From: an uncultured Clostridia bacterium | GTDB lineage: Bacteria; Bacillota; Clostridia; Oscillospirales; Acutalibacteraceae | Assembly: GCA_937880805.1 (NCBI GenBank) | Contig: CALGRR010000124.1 | Coordinates: forward strand, 1 to 57,452 | Reading direction: 5' to 3' | Length of the DNA: 57,452 nucleotides | In this document: positions 8,569 to 16,813 of the stretch, in pieces | How positions within the stretch are numbered: position 1 is the first letter of the stretch | Layout of the letters: every line of letters starts with the position of its first letter | Notes under the pieces: model-generated | Told to the model about the DNA's origin: nothing | Seen by the model: only the letters and a program-made list of their open reading frames with translations | Database searches by the model: none | Translations under genes and position numbers: made by a program

Positions 8569-9012
8569 TTATGCTTTGCCGGTTGAGCCGAAGCCGCCTG
8601 CACCTCTTTCAGTTTCGTCAAGGCTTTCGGCTTCAACGGGAGTAATGAGCGAAACGGGCATAATGACAAGCTGGGCAATTCTTTCGTCGGGCTGAATTGT
8701 ATAGGGCTCTTTAAGCTGATTGATAAGCCCCACGCATATTTCGCCTCTGTAGTCGCTGTCAATAACGCCGACGCTGTTAAGCAGACCTATGCCGTGCTTT
8801 ATTGCAAGGCCGCTTCTTGCAAACACAAAGGCGGCAAGCTCCGCACTCGGAAGCTCAATAGCAATTCCCGTTGGAATAACGGCCTTTTCGCCGCCGCCGA
8901 GGGTTACGGGCTCGTCAATGCAGGCATAGAGGTCCATTCCCGCACTGCCTTCTGTTGCACGGAAAGGAATTTTTGCGTTTTCCTTAAGCTTTTTTATTTT
9001 GAATGTGTTCAT
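8569..9012 (-). CDS. dut: dUTP diphosphatase (dUTPase)
   Basis: A 147-residue trimeric dUTPase that hydrolyses dUTP to dUMP, keeping uracil out of DNA and feeding thymidylate synthesis. All five motifs are seen: AGMDLYA (I), RSGLAIKHGIG (II), GVIDSDYRGEI with the catalytic Asp (III), RIAQLVIMP (IV) and the glycine-rich C-terminal arm ERGAGGFGSTG (V). The start ATG overlaps the end of the ThuA-like gene by 4 bases, so translation is coupled to it. Confidence 0.96.
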   Translation of the reverse strand: MNTFKIKKLKENAKIPFRATEGSAGMDLYACIDEPVTLGGGEKAVIPTGIAIELPSAELAAFVFARSGLAIKHGIGLLNSVGVIDSDYRGEICVGLINQLKEPYTIQPDERIAQLVIMPVSLITPVEAESLDETERGAGGFGSTGKA

Positions 9013-9755
9013 TTCCTTGCCTGTCTTTCTTTGTAGAGTTCCTCGGGAGGAATTTTCTTGTGAAGGCAGGGAATGGGCTCCTGATATGAGCTGATGAGAG
9101 CCGCCCAGCGAACGGCATTTATGATAATCTTCTGAACATATTCGTTATGGAAGGTGGGGTTGCTTTCGTGACCCGGCTGGAAATAGAAGATTTTGCCGAG
9201 ACCTCTCTGCCAGCAGCAGCCTGAACGGAATACCTCGCCGCCTGCAAACCAACCGAGGAAAACAAGCTCATCGGGGGTGGGAATATCAAACTGCTCGCCG
9301 TACATTTCTTCAACGGGCAGGCTGAAATGAGCAGGAATGCCCTGAGCAATGGGGTGGGCGGGATTAACAGTCCAGATTCTTTCACGGTCGCCGTCTCTCC
9401 AGCGGAGATTGCAGGTTGTGCCCATAAGAGCTTTGAAAATCTTTGAATGATGTCCCGAATGAAGAACAATAAGACCCATACCGCCAAGCACACGCTTATG
9501 TATCTTCTCAACAAGCTTATCGGGAACTTTATCGTGAGCCATATGACCCCACCAGATAAGAACATCGGTGTTGTCAAGCACCTCGTCGGGCAAGCCGCAC
9601 TTACGCTGACCGAGAGTTGCCGTGCGAACGCTTAAATCCTGCTGTGAAGAAAGAAAATTTTTGATGCAGCCGTGAATGCCCGCGGGGTAAACTCCCGCAA
9701 CCTCAAGGCTTGTTTTTTCGTGAACGCCTTCGTTCCATACTGTAACATTTATCAT
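9009..9755 (-). CDS. ThuA-domain protein
   Basis: A 248-residue ThuA-like protein with a class I glutamine-amidotransferase-like fold, named after the trehalose-utilisation gene thuA of rhizobia; the biochemical role is still unclear. Motifs include VLIWWGHMAHDKV, MGLIVLHSGHHSKIFKALMG and the C-terminal IFYFQPGHESNPTFHN. The ATG at 9755 follows AGGAG with an 8-base spacer; an in-frame GTG at 9764 lies on the ribosome site itself. It overlaps dut by 4 bases and lies 11 bases after the FemAB-like gene. Nothing here links it specifically to trehalose. Confidence 0.85.
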   Translation of the reverse strand: MINVTVWNEGVHEKTSLEVAGVYPAGIHGCIKNFLSSQQDLSVRTATLGQRKCGLPDEVLDNTDVLIWWGHMAHDKVPDKLVEKIHKRVLGGMGLIVLHSGHHSKIFKALMGTTCNLRWRDGDRERIWTVNPAHPIAQGIPAHFSLPVEEMYGEQFDIPTPDELVFLGWFAGGEVFRSGCCWQRGLGKIFYFQPGHESNPTFHNEYVQKIIINAVRWAALISSYQEPIPCLHKKIPPEELYKERQARK

Positions 9756-9766
9756 TTTATTCACTC

Positions 9767-10798
9767 CTATCTGAGTTTCTTGATTATTTCTTGAGAAGCG
9801 GCAACAATTTTTGCGGCGGCGGGTTTCGTGATTAAATCCATTTCACCCATAAATTCAACATAGTCGCCGTTAAAACGGTGCTTGAAGCGGTAAAGACCGA
9901 AAAGAGGATTGCTCTCATCAATAACGCCCGCAACACCTCTGAAATCATAAATTCTGCAGCCGTTCTCTATTGCCCATTTTATCATTTCCCATTGAAGCAG
10001 ATAGTTTGGCATAACATTGCGGTTTGAGTTTGATGAAGCACCGTAGAAATACCACACCTTATCGCCCCATAAAACCGAAATTGCACCCGCAATGGGCACC
10101 CCTTCATAATATGCCAGATAAAGCCTTGCTTTATCACCGAAGCAGTCAAGAATTCTTGCAAAATATGCGGCGGAGCGAAGCTCAAAGCCGTCTCTTTCGC
10201 AGGTTTCTTTCATAAGAGAATAGAAAACATCTGCCTTTTCGCTGCCGTGGATTTTAATTTCAACATTATTTTTTAATGCAATTCTTATTTTGCGGCGGTG
10301 GTCGGAATGAAAGGCTGCAAAAACCTCATCCTCCGTTCTGCCGTTTATGTGAATGCGGATAACATATCTGCACTGAAAATCTTCAAAGTTGATTGTTTTT
10401 TCTTTGAATTTAAAGCCCGCATTCTTTGCGATTGCCCTGTATTCTTCATTGTCTGCGGGAACATCCTTATCGATTTTAAGCTCATATGCGTTATATTTTT
10501 TGCCCTCCTCCTTTGCGGCGGCAATAAGTGCGTTGAAGGTTTCTTTATCGCTGAATCCGCAAACGGGGCCTCGGGGAGCATACATCATATGAAAGGGCAG
10601 CTTTGAGATTTTGCGGAGCAGAACTCCCATTGTGCCCGTTATTTCGCCGTTTTCGTTTCTGCATATAACGCCGAACCATTTCCAGTCATCCTTAACCCTG
10701 CCCCAGAGCGAGGTTTGCAGAAAATGACCGTTTTCGTGGGAAGCACAGAACGCATCAAATTCAGCGGCATTATTTATATTAACAATTTCTGTTTTCAA
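9767..10798 (-). CDS. FemAB/MurM-type peptidoglycan bridge aminoacyltransferase
   Basis: A 343-residue FemABX-family protein with two GNAT-like domains. These enzymes add amino acids from aminoacyl-tRNA to the peptidoglycan stem peptide. Visible landmarks are HFLQTSLWGRVK near the N-terminus, YAPRGPVCGF, HSDHRRKIRIALKN in domain 2 and the C-terminal YDFRGVAGVIDESNPLFGLY, the usual FemX-type ending. The coiled-coil arm typical of FemA/B is absent, closer to the FemX/lipid II group. The start is TTG at 10796-10798 with GGAGTGG 7 bases upstream. It is the first gene of the FemAB-ThuA-dut-hydrolase run. Confidence 0.85.
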   Translation of the reverse strand: MKTEIVNINNAAEFDAFCASHENGHFLQTSLWGRVKDDWKWFGVICRNENGEITGTMGVLLRKISKLPFHMMYAPRGPVCGFSDKETFNALIAAAKEEGKKYNAYELKIDKDVPADNEEYRAIAKNAGFKFKEKTINFEDFQCRYVIRIHINGRTEDEVFAAFHSDHRRKIRIALKNNVEIKIHGSEKADVFYSLMKETCERDGFELRSAAYFARILDCFGDKARLYLAYYEGVPIAGAISVLWGDKVWYFYGASSNSNRNVMPNYLLQWEMIKWAIENGCRIYDFRGVAGVIDESNPLFGLYRFKHRFNGDYVEFMGEMDLITKPAAAKIVAASQEIIKKLR

Positions 10799-10812
10799 AT
10801 ATAATCCACTCC

Positions 10813-10841
10813 ATTATACAGATAATGTTATTATATCCCAA
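10813..10841 (-). promoter_or_regulatory. Putative promoter of the FemAB-ThuA-dut run
   Basis: On the minus strand TTGGGA (10836-10841), 17 bases, then TATAAT (10813-10818). The start site would fall almost on the GGAGTGG ribosome site before the TTG start, so the leader would be extremely short. Either the transcript is near-leaderless or this is a chance match. Confidence 0.4.
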
Positions 10842-10857
10842 CACCGCCCGAAATGCA

Positions 10858-10888
10858 AGAGCCCTCACGGATTTTCCGCAAGGGCTCT
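10858..10888 (-). terminator. Hairpin after the ceramidase-like gene
   Basis: An 8-bp stem AGAGCCCT (10858-10865) / AGGGCTCT (10881-10888) with a second inner CGGA/TCCG pairing. It lies 4 bases past the stop of the ceramidase-like gene. The T-run on the minus strand is weak, so termination is likely but not certain. Confidence 0.6.
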
Positions 10889-10892
10889 GAAC

Positions 10893-12332
10893 TTATTTGT
10901 TGAAGTTTTCAACCACCGAAGCAAAGGCATCGGCAATGGTCTGCTGGGCAAGAATGCCCATTGAGTTTGTTTCGTGATAGTGATTAAGGTCGAATTTATC
11001 TTTGTAGCCGTTAAGATAGGGCTGGGTGGGGTTGAGAATGAAATCGTTGGGGGGCACAACATAGCCCGACATATCGTTGGAAACGCCGAAAACAATCATT
11101 TCGTGGTCGCCCGCAATATCTGCAAGGGGAGTGGGGTTGATTTCGCCGCCTTTGCCCGTGGGCGAGGTTTCGGCATCCTTATAGCTGCCGTAAACGGTTG
11201 AAACAAAGCTTTCGCCGGGAAGAAGCAGAATTTTCTGACCGCCGATTGTCATATATGTCATTTCAGTCATCATTGCAATGCCGAGGTCGGTTTTATCGCA
11301 GGGATAAGCCTTGAAGCTCATAACCTTGCGAAGTGCAAGAAGAGTTAAAACATAGTTGTTGACGGGCAGATAGAAGGGCTGCTGAATAATCTTTATTTCT
11401 GCGGGAAGCTCGGTGTCGTTATCAATCTTCATTGCGGCTTCAGCAAGCATTTTGCCCTGGAGCTTAACGCAGTTAACATTATCCTTATCGTCAAGCTCAA
11501 CAACATCCGTGCCGCCTATTGCACCTATGCCGAAGAGCACGTTTGCACCGTTATCCTGAGCAATTTTTTCTCGCATAAAATAGGGATATTCGCCGCTGAG
11601 CATTCTGTTGCCGCCGCCGAGTGAATTGGGATGGCCGCCGAAGTTCATAATCCAGGTTTCTGCCGTGCCGTCTGAAGGCACAAAGCGGAGTCTTGTTAAG
11701 AATTCGTGCTTATCAATAAAGCCTCTTCTTGAAGTGAGAGTGCCGGGAAGCTCAATTCTTCCGTTATAGAGCTTGCCTGCCTTGCGGCTCTTATATGCTT
11801 CAACGGCAACCTTGACGGCTGTATTCATAAGCATATCCATATATTCGGGGTCTTTACCGTCGGAAGGAATGCTCACAAGATTGGGCTTGCCCCAATAGCC
11901 GAGGGTGTCAATGCCCGAGTGGCTGTGGGTGCAGCTGAAATTGATGCATTTGCAGCCCTTGATTTCGCCGCTTGCAAGTATCATTGAACGGATTTTGTTA
12001 ACCTCAATTCTTGTAAGACCGACTATATCCGCACCGAGCCAGAGCATACCCTCATCGCCGCCGCAGTCAAGCCATACTGCACTTATGTAAACGGGGGAAA
12101 GAACGCCTTCCATTTTGTGACCCGAGCCGTGACCAGCAATCCAGTAGGTTTTGCCCTTTGTTAAATCGGGCATAATTTCTGCCGTTGCAAAGCCTGCACG
12201 GTAGCCGTCACCCGCAATAACAACGGGCTTTTCTGCGGGAATTTCGGGTGCGGTTTCATTTTTCTGAACCTTTCTGCCGAAGCTTCTGGTTATAGCTGCT
12301 ATGCCTTTTGAGGCGAGATCCATAATATCCAT
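10893..12332 (-). CDS. Neutral/alkaline non-lysosomal ceramidase-like protein
   Basis: A 479-residue protein matching the N-terminal catalytic domain family of neutral ceramidases. It carries AGFATAEIMPDLTKGKTYWIAG, a metal-site motif THSHSGIDTLGYWG and a second histidine region NFGGHPNSLGG. No signal peptide is seen (start MDIMDLASKGIAAITRSFGR), so it appears cytoplasmic, unlike classical secreted ceramidases. Many gut Firmicute homologues of this length have unknown substrates, so 'ceramidase' is a family label only. AGAGG precedes the ATG. A terminator-like hairpin follows the stop. Its upstream neighbour is the LMW-PTP gene, 64 bases away. Confidence 0.75.
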   Translation of the reverse strand: MDIMDLASKGIAAITRSFGRKVQKNETAPEIPAEKPVVIAGDGYRAGFATAEIMPDLTKGKTYWIAGHGSGHKMEGVLSPVYISAVWLDCGGDEGMLWLGADIVGLTRIEVNKIRSMILASGEIKGCKCINFSCTHSHSGIDTLGYWGKPNLVSIPSDGKDPEYMDMLMNTAVKVAVEAYKSRKAGKLYNGRIELPGTLTSRRGFIDKHEFLTRLRFVPSDGTAETWIMNFGGHPNSLGGGNRMLSGEYPYFMREKIAQDNGANVLFGIGAIGGTDVVELDDKDNVNCVKLQGKMLAEAAMKIDNDTELPAEIKIIQQPFYLPVNNYVLTLLALRKVMSFKAYPCDKTDLGIAMMTEMTYMTIGGQKILLLPGESFVSTVYGSYKDAETSPTGKGGEINPTPLADIAGDHEMIVFGVSNDMSGYVVPPNDFILNPTQPYLNGYKDKFDLNHYHETNSMGILAQQTIADAFASVVENFNK

Positions 12333-12396
12333 AAAGTTTTACCTCTCTTTCTGAATTGATTATATAACTAAAAAAGCTTTTATGCAAGATATTTCT

Positions 12397-12858
12397 TTAA
12401 ATAAGTGTTTCAAGCAGAGCCTCGCAGCCGTCATAAATGTCACGGTAAGCAACATCAAATCTGCCGCTGTACCACGGGTCGGCAACATCGCCGCCTCGCC
12501 CGGTGTATTCCATAAGCTTGCGTATTTTATCATCGGAGTCACCGCCGAGAATGCGGTGCATATTGCGGATGTTCATACTGTCCATACCGATGAATAAATC
12601 ATATTTTTCATAATCGCTCTTTTTAAGCTGAACGGCACGCTTGCCCTCGCAGGAGATTTTATGCTTTGCAAGCTCTGCTTTTGCGGGCGGATAAACAGGG
12701 TTTCCGATGTCACCCCAGATCTCTTCGGTGCTTGTTGCACTTGAAGAAACAGAAAATTCATTTTCAAGCTTTCTTCTTTTAATCATATCTCTGAATATAA
12801 ATTCCGCCATCGGGCTTCTGCATATATTGCCGTGGCATACGAACATTATTTTTTTCAT
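12397..12858 (-). CDS. Low-molecular-weight protein tyrosine phosphatase
   Basis: A 153-residue LMW-PTP starting MKKIMFVCHGNICRSPMAEF with the P-loop C8-x5-R14 that forms the phosphocysteine intermediate, and the general-acid loop VADPWYSGRFD near residue 125. These enzymes dephosphorylate tyrosine-phosphorylated proteins, often regulating exopolysaccharide export; a related arsenate reductase fold exists but lacks this DPWY signature. The 5' end coincides with the left end of the integrated element. The first codons and P-loop lie in the 36-bp att repeat, and the ATG and ribosome site (AAGGGG) come from the element side. Integration therefore kept the frame but changed the upstream control region. 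Confidence 0.93.
   Translation of the reverse strand: MKKIMFVCHGNICRSPMAEFIFRDMIKRRKLENEFSVSSSATSTEEIWGDIGNPVYPPAKAELAKHKISCEGKRAVQLKKSDYEKYDLFIGMDSMNIRNMHRILGGDSDDKIRKLMEYTGRGGDVADPWYSGRFDVAYRDIYDGCEALLETLI
12820..12855. repeat. attL core repeat (36 bp)
   Basis: This copy is identical to 28371-28406 over 36 bases. On the minus strand it encodes residues 2-13 of the LMW-PTP, including the CHGNIC P-loop. Flanking bases differ on both sides (T/G before, C/A after), which fixes the repeat limits. Confidence 0.92.
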
Positions 12859-12870
12859 TCTTCAAACCCC

Positions 12871-12900
12871 TTTATATCTCTACGTTTCTCTATTTCTCAA
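12871..12900 (-). promoter_or_regulatory. Element-borne promoter-like site upstream of LMW-PTP
   Basis: On the minus strand TTGAGA (12895-12900), an 18-base spacer, then TATAAA (12871-12876), just upstream of AAGGGG and the ATG at 12858. Transcription from the upstream int gene could also read into the phosphatase gene. Confidence 0.4.
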
Positions 12901-12967
12901 CAAGTCGGGAATATGCGATTTACACAAAAATTTACACCATTCTTCATAAATCGTTATAAATCTACGG

Positions 12968-12991
12968 TCAATTGGTGTAAATTTGGTGTAA
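12968..12991. repeat. Left arm-type repeat
   Basis: A 24-bp sequence identical and in the same orientation as 28293-28316. It contains two tandem TTGGTGTAA units, and a third imperfect unit (TTGGAGTAA) follows. Inverted copies of the unit (TTTACACC) lie at about 12919-12938. This resembles arm-type binding sites for the N-terminal domain of a tyrosine integrase. Confidence 0.7.
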
Positions 12992-13004
12992 GTTTGGAGT
13001 AAGC

Positions 13005-14183
13005 TTAAACGGCTTTTTGAACAAGCTTAACAATTTCGCCCATTGCTTTAGTGGCTTTTTCAAGATCAGTATGAACATAGTAGTTAAGCGTGGTTTCAAT
13101 ACGCGAATGCCCCATAATATATTGAAGGCTTTTTATGTTCATTCCGTTAAGTGCCATTTTGGTACAGAATGTGTGGCGAAAAACATGAGGGGTAATCTTG
13201 GGTAATTGCACTTTATGAGTATTGTTGTACTTGTCAAGAGCCCTTTTCATTGCGTGCTGAAGATGAAGTGCAACTTTGGGATTCTTGTTTTTGTCAAGAA
13301 AAATGAAACCTGCGTATCAGTCAACAACCTTTTCAGCTTTAGGGGGATTTCGATTGGCAAGTATTCTTTTAAATGCCAAACAAGCTTCAACGCTCATCGG
13401 AACATAACGCGCGCCAGATTCTGTTTTAGGTGTTGTCACTGCATATTCACCGTTTCTCTTCTTCAAAAGCTGATGGTCAACACTGATTCGACCATTAATA
13501 AAGTCAATATCTTTGATTGTTAAGCCATACAATTCACTGACTCTTAAACCCGTTTCAAGCAAAATGACGCATTCATCATAATACTTGGAATATGTTTTGT
13601 TGTTTTTAAGAAATTCCATGAATTTTGATTCTTCTTCGTCTGACATTGCTATTGCTTTTTGAGAATCATCCTTTATTTTTAGACTTTTCATAGGAAAAGA
13701 AAATGGATTGTAGGCATTGATTCTGTCCTCGACTGCCATTTCAAAAGCAGGTTTTATAACACCTCTTATTGAGCAAAGAGTGCTGCGGGAATAGCCATCG
13801 TTATGCAGCTTGATGAACCAGGCTTTGGCTTCGGATGTTTTAATATCACGAATCTTACGATGGCAGAACTCCTCTTTTATGATCAAATTCAGCACAAAGT
13901 TATGGCAAATAATTGTGTTATACTCAATTTCTCCGATTATTTTGAAATACCTTTCTACCAGTTCAATAAGTGTGATATTTCCTTCGGAATAATCGAGACC
14001 GCAGTTCAGCGACTTCTCTATTTCAGCTTCTTTTTCACGGAGATCATCCAATGTTTTGGCATATAAACATTGACGCTTACCGTAAATATCGGTATAACGG
14101 AATTGATATGTTCCGTTTTTTCTCTGGCTTTCGCCGGGTTTGAATATGCGTCCTTTGCTGTCTTTGCGTTTTTTATATTTCAT
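13005..14183 (-). pseudogene. int: Tn916-type tyrosine integrase, interrupted by one TGA
   Basis: The reading frame is continuous over 392 codons except for a TGA at 13317-13319 (codon 289). The N-terminal part starts MKYKKRKDSK, has an AP2-like DNA-binding domain (about 1-65), a SAM-like core-binding domain, and the first catalytic arginine in TGLRVSELYGLT (R214). After the stop the same frame gives HVFRHTF (H333, R336), GHSR (H359) and the tyrosine in LNYY. The TGA sits in VVD-stop-YAGF, where relatives have a glycine, so GGA to TGA is the simplest event. The catalytic pocket is split, so the enzyme should be dead unless the stop is read through or is an assembly error. An ATG at 13250 could start only the last 81 residues. 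Confidence 0.9.
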
Positions 14184-14200
14184 TAATTAGCTCCTTTTAC

Positions 14201-14272
14201 AGAGCCTTGATATGATATTAAATTATATCATGATAAACAAGATTTGTCACGCACAATGTACATCAAGGCTCT
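14201..14272. terminator. Long hairpin between xis and int
   Basis: An 11-bp perfect stem AGAGCCTTGAT (14201-14211) / ATCAAGGCTCT (14262-14272) encloses an AT-rich inner palindrome around 14212-14233. It lies in the gap between xis and int and may attenuate or terminate transcription between them. Confidence 0.5.
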
Positions 14273-14289
14273 GCATTTTATTTGAATTT

Positions 14290-14553
14290 TTAAATTGAAT
14301 GTGCTTTTGATATGTATTCGTCAAGCTCTTTGCGCTTTATAAGTCTTTTACCGCCTACAAAGAAAACGAATTCACAACCAGGCTCATTCGAAACATCTCT
14401 TAACTTGTTAATACCGATGCCTGAATATTTCGCAGCTTCTTCGAGGGTGAGGGCTGCCTTGTGCCAGATTGGTACAAAAATATCGTTTTTTATATCGTAA
14501 TGTTCTTCAATGAGGTTGATGTTGGGTGACTTTGCGTTTGTGAAATTAGTCAA
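14290..14553 (-). CDS. xis: Tn916-type excisionase
   Basis: An 87-residue winged-helix excisionase-type protein. The core VPIWHKAALTLEEAAKYSGIG, then NKLRDVSNEPGCEFVFFVGGKRLIKRKELDEYI, follows the Tn916 Xis pattern closely. Xis bends att DNA and steers the integrase toward excision. The start is TTG at 14551-14553 with AAGGA about 10 bases upstream; no ATG is available in the N-terminal half. The position directly upstream of int on the same strand is typical. Confidence 0.85.
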   Translation of the reverse strand: MTNFTNAKSPNINLIEEHYDIKNDIFVPIWHKAALTLEEAAKYSGIGINKLRDVSNEPGCEFVFFVGGKRLIKRKELDEYISKAHSI

Positions 14554-14656
14554 ATAAAATTAATCCTTTCTGTTTTTTTAGTCAAAGCAAGTTTTTGATT
14601 GTATAGTAAAGCGTCTATATATAATTTATAATATTCTAATATTTACCTAAAAAACT

Positions 14657-16060
14657 CTATTCTCTTTTATTGTGGACAAGTCTGTTATGGAATGGCAGTG
14701 CACAATAAATGCTTTTATATTTGTGAACAGCTTTATTATTGTTTAGACTACGATTACTACGAATAAAATTGTTTTTTGATTTGTGTATTCTTCTATGTAC
14801 AGATGAAACAAGTGTATTAGAAATATGTTCTTCGCACTCGTTTATATATTCATCTGTAGCTTTAGCTTGACTATCCCTCAAAAATATTTTATCGGTATCA
14901 GCACGTCTGTAGATATTATCAAAGAAACTAAACCTTTCGCTTTGAGTTGTATAGACCACACTTATGCCAAGCTTACTTGTAAGTTCAACACAATCGTTAT
15001 ATAACTCATCGTCTTTTTTGTGAGCTGCAGATGCACTGTTTTCATTTATGTACTTCAAGTGTGAAATAATATTATTTAGCGTTCTTGTGATATAGTGTGG
15101 ATAATCATTTAACGCACGATTCGGATCTGATAAGTAGGTTTTCTTCTCCTTTTCAAAAAATGTAGTTATGAGTGACCAATACTCTTGCTCCGGAACAAAG
15201 TCTAAATGCAGTTTTCGATAACGAAGTAATCTTATAAGCGCCTTGTTGCTGGTAATAACATCCTTTACTGTTCCGAAATCACCATAGAATTTCAGTGCTT
15301 TCTTATTGCTGATTTCCACACGAAAAATGTTGTTTTCTATATGTAATAAAATAGTGTTGTCTTCCGAAAAATCATTATTGTCTTTTGGAGAATTGTTGCT
15401 GTCTTCAAAGGATTCGGAAACTTCTTCCGTAGGATCAGTTTTGTCTTTTTTCAGATCTTTTTTAACCTCAGCACTCTTGTCATAAGCAATGATATCTTCT
15501 GAATGGGATGTATGGCAAAATGATGTTTCATAATCGTAGTCTTTGCTGCATCGTTTTCCGGGCTTATGGTACGGAAAATACAGTATTTTAAATATTCTCA
15601 ACATTTCTTTGAGTCGTTCAGCTGTAACAGCATTGGAGGAAATGCTTCTGTCAACACGGGTAACTTGAAAATTTGCAAAACCTATTTCAAGACCTACGCC
15701 AGTTGTAAAAATGAACTCATCTCTTAATAATCGGTTAATTGAACTGCATATATAGAAGCTGTCTGAACAGTAAACTCCTGTAATGTTGTCCCCATAGAAA
15801 ACTTTAGGTACGGAGAGTTTTACTTTTATAGTACCTTCTTTTACTTCTAAGCCTTTTTGACCTGTATCAGGTTTAAATGTTAATAATACTTTGCCGTGAT
15901 GAAACCTAATATCTTTTCTCCAAAAATCACCATTACCTTCATGTTTCCATCCGTATTCCTTTCCGACCACTGCACAACAATGACATTTTGCTTCAATGGT
16001 ATCAACAAAAACTTCGGATTTTATATTTTTCAAAACTCGAGTTATTTTTGGCTGTATCAT
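14657..16060 (-). CDS. Putative replication initiator of the mobile element
   Basis: A 467-residue protein without a firm family match. Features resemble the phage gpII/gene X-type replication initiators: VTRVDRS at about residue 155, an AYDKSAEVKK stretch, NIFRVEISNKK and LKFYGDFGTV. An N-terminal domain has a CHCC cysteine cluster and a beta-rich stretch; residues about 210-240 are acidic and low complexity; the C-terminus is basic. AAGGAG precedes the ATG. It sits between xis and mob, the usual place for a rolling-circle initiator in small mobilizable elements. The function is inferred from context; the catalytic tyrosine is not assigned. Confidence 0.45.
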   Translation of the reverse strand: MIQPKITRVLKNIKSEVFVDTIEAKCHCCAVVGKEYGWKHEGNGDFWRKDIRFHHGKVLLTFKPDTGQKGLEVKEGTIKVKLSVPKVFYGDNITGVYCSDSFYICSSINRLLRDEFIFTTGVGLEIGFANFQVTRVDRSISSNAVTAERLKEMLRIFKILYFPYHKPGKRCSKDYDYETSFCHTSHSEDIIAYDKSAEVKKDLKKDKTDPTEEVSESFEDSNNSPKDNNDFSEDNTILLHIENNIFRVEISNKKALKFYGDFGTVKDVITSNKALIRLLRYRKLHLDFVPEQEYWSLITTFFEKEKKTYLSDPNRALNDYPHYITRTLNNIISHLKYINENSASAAHKKDDELYNDCVELTSKLGISVVYTTQSERFSFFDNIYRRADTDKIFLRDSQAKATDEYINECEEHISNTLVSSVHRRIHKSKNNFIRSNRSLNNNKAVHKYKSIYCALPFHNRLVHNKRE

Positions 16061-16353
16061 TCGTTACACTCCTTTGCAGAAATCATTGATTTTTTTGGTG
16101 ATTCGTAGAAAGTATGTAAGAATGAACAAGACATTTGTTCTTCTATACAAAGAGTTGTCGTTATCACGAAACATATGTTCTGATAACGCAAAAAATAGTG
16201 CCCCACAAACATCTTGCGGAGCAGCATTTTGAATTGTATGAGAATACAGAAGGTAATTAATTAAATGATATATATACCAATCATAAATATCCGAAATGAT
16301 ACAGACCCCCACATTCAATGCTGAGTGTAGGGGTCTTCCGTATTCAAGAGTCT
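16061..16353. promoter_or_regulatory. Rep upstream region with palindromes
   Basis: A 293-bp AT-rich gap upstream of the putative initiator. It contains an imperfect 28-bp palindrome at 16160-16187 (GTTATC ... ACATATGT ... GATAAC) about 100 bases before the ATG, and a hairpin at 16303-16335 (AGACCCC / GGGGTCT) just past the stop of the 16354 gene. The first is a candidate operator or origin, the second a candidate terminator. Confidence 0.45.
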
Positions 16354-16788
16354 TTATGAGCTTTTAGGTAATGACACAAGCAACGAATCATTCTTTGTTA
16401 AAGTAAACAAAGCAATCGACCAAAGAACAGAATCGTTATCGGAATACAGAACAATTATGCCGCAACCCTTTTCTGAGCTGAGAGATCTTATGAGCAATTT
16501 TCTGTTATGTTTCGTGATAATCTCAACCTGCTCGTGAACTTCCTGCGGCGGTTCGCTGCCGTCCTTGAGGCGAGTTTTTATGTTTGTGTTCAGATAATTA
16601 ATGTGAATTCTATTCTGTTCAGAAAAAGTCAGCAAGCTAAAATCCCTTCCATCGTCAATTATTCTGGCAACTGATTCCCTTCTGCCGTCTGCAGAGAATT
16701 TAGATATAATAATCCCTCCACTGACTAAATCTTTTCCTGCAACAAATAAATTTGATTTACCTATAACATAAATTTGTTCTACTGACAT
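16354..16788 (-). CDS. Hypothetical element protein (144 aa)
   Basis: A 144-residue soluble protein beginning MSVEQIYVIGKSNLFVAG. I do not recognise it. The pattern of short beta-like segments (VIGKSNLFVAG, GGIIISKFSADGRRESVARIID, GCGIIVLYSDNDSVLWSIALF) suggests a small beta-rich fold. It begins 25 bases after the relaxase stop and is followed by a GC-rich hairpin, so it is probably co-transcribed with mob as an accessory protein. A ribosome site (AGGAGGAAAA) precedes the ATG. Confidence 0.65.
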   Translation of the reverse strand: MSVEQIYVIGKSNLFVAGKDLVSGGIIISKFSADGRRESVARIIDDGRDFSLLTFSEQNRIHINYLNTNIKTRLKDGSEPPQEVHEQVEIITKHNRKLLIRSLSSEKGCGIIVLYSDNDSVLWSIALFTLTKNDSLLVSLPKSS

Positions 16789-16813
16789 TTAATTTTTCCT
16801 CCTGTTTTACAAT

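Noticed and set aside
13005..13250. Separate small integrase gene
   Set aside because: Its frame is the direct continuation of the upstream integrase across one TGA and it lacks a good ribosome site; better treated as one broken gene.
13317..13319. TGA recoding (Trp or Gly) in this genome
   Set aside because: TGA is used as a normal stop in several intact genes here (for example AEC permease and mod), so general recoding is not supported.
16064..16318. Minus-strand 84-codon open frame upstream of the replication initiator
   Set aside because: It starts inside a hairpin, lacks a ribosome site, overlaps the palindrome region and has low-complexity content; it reads as chance.
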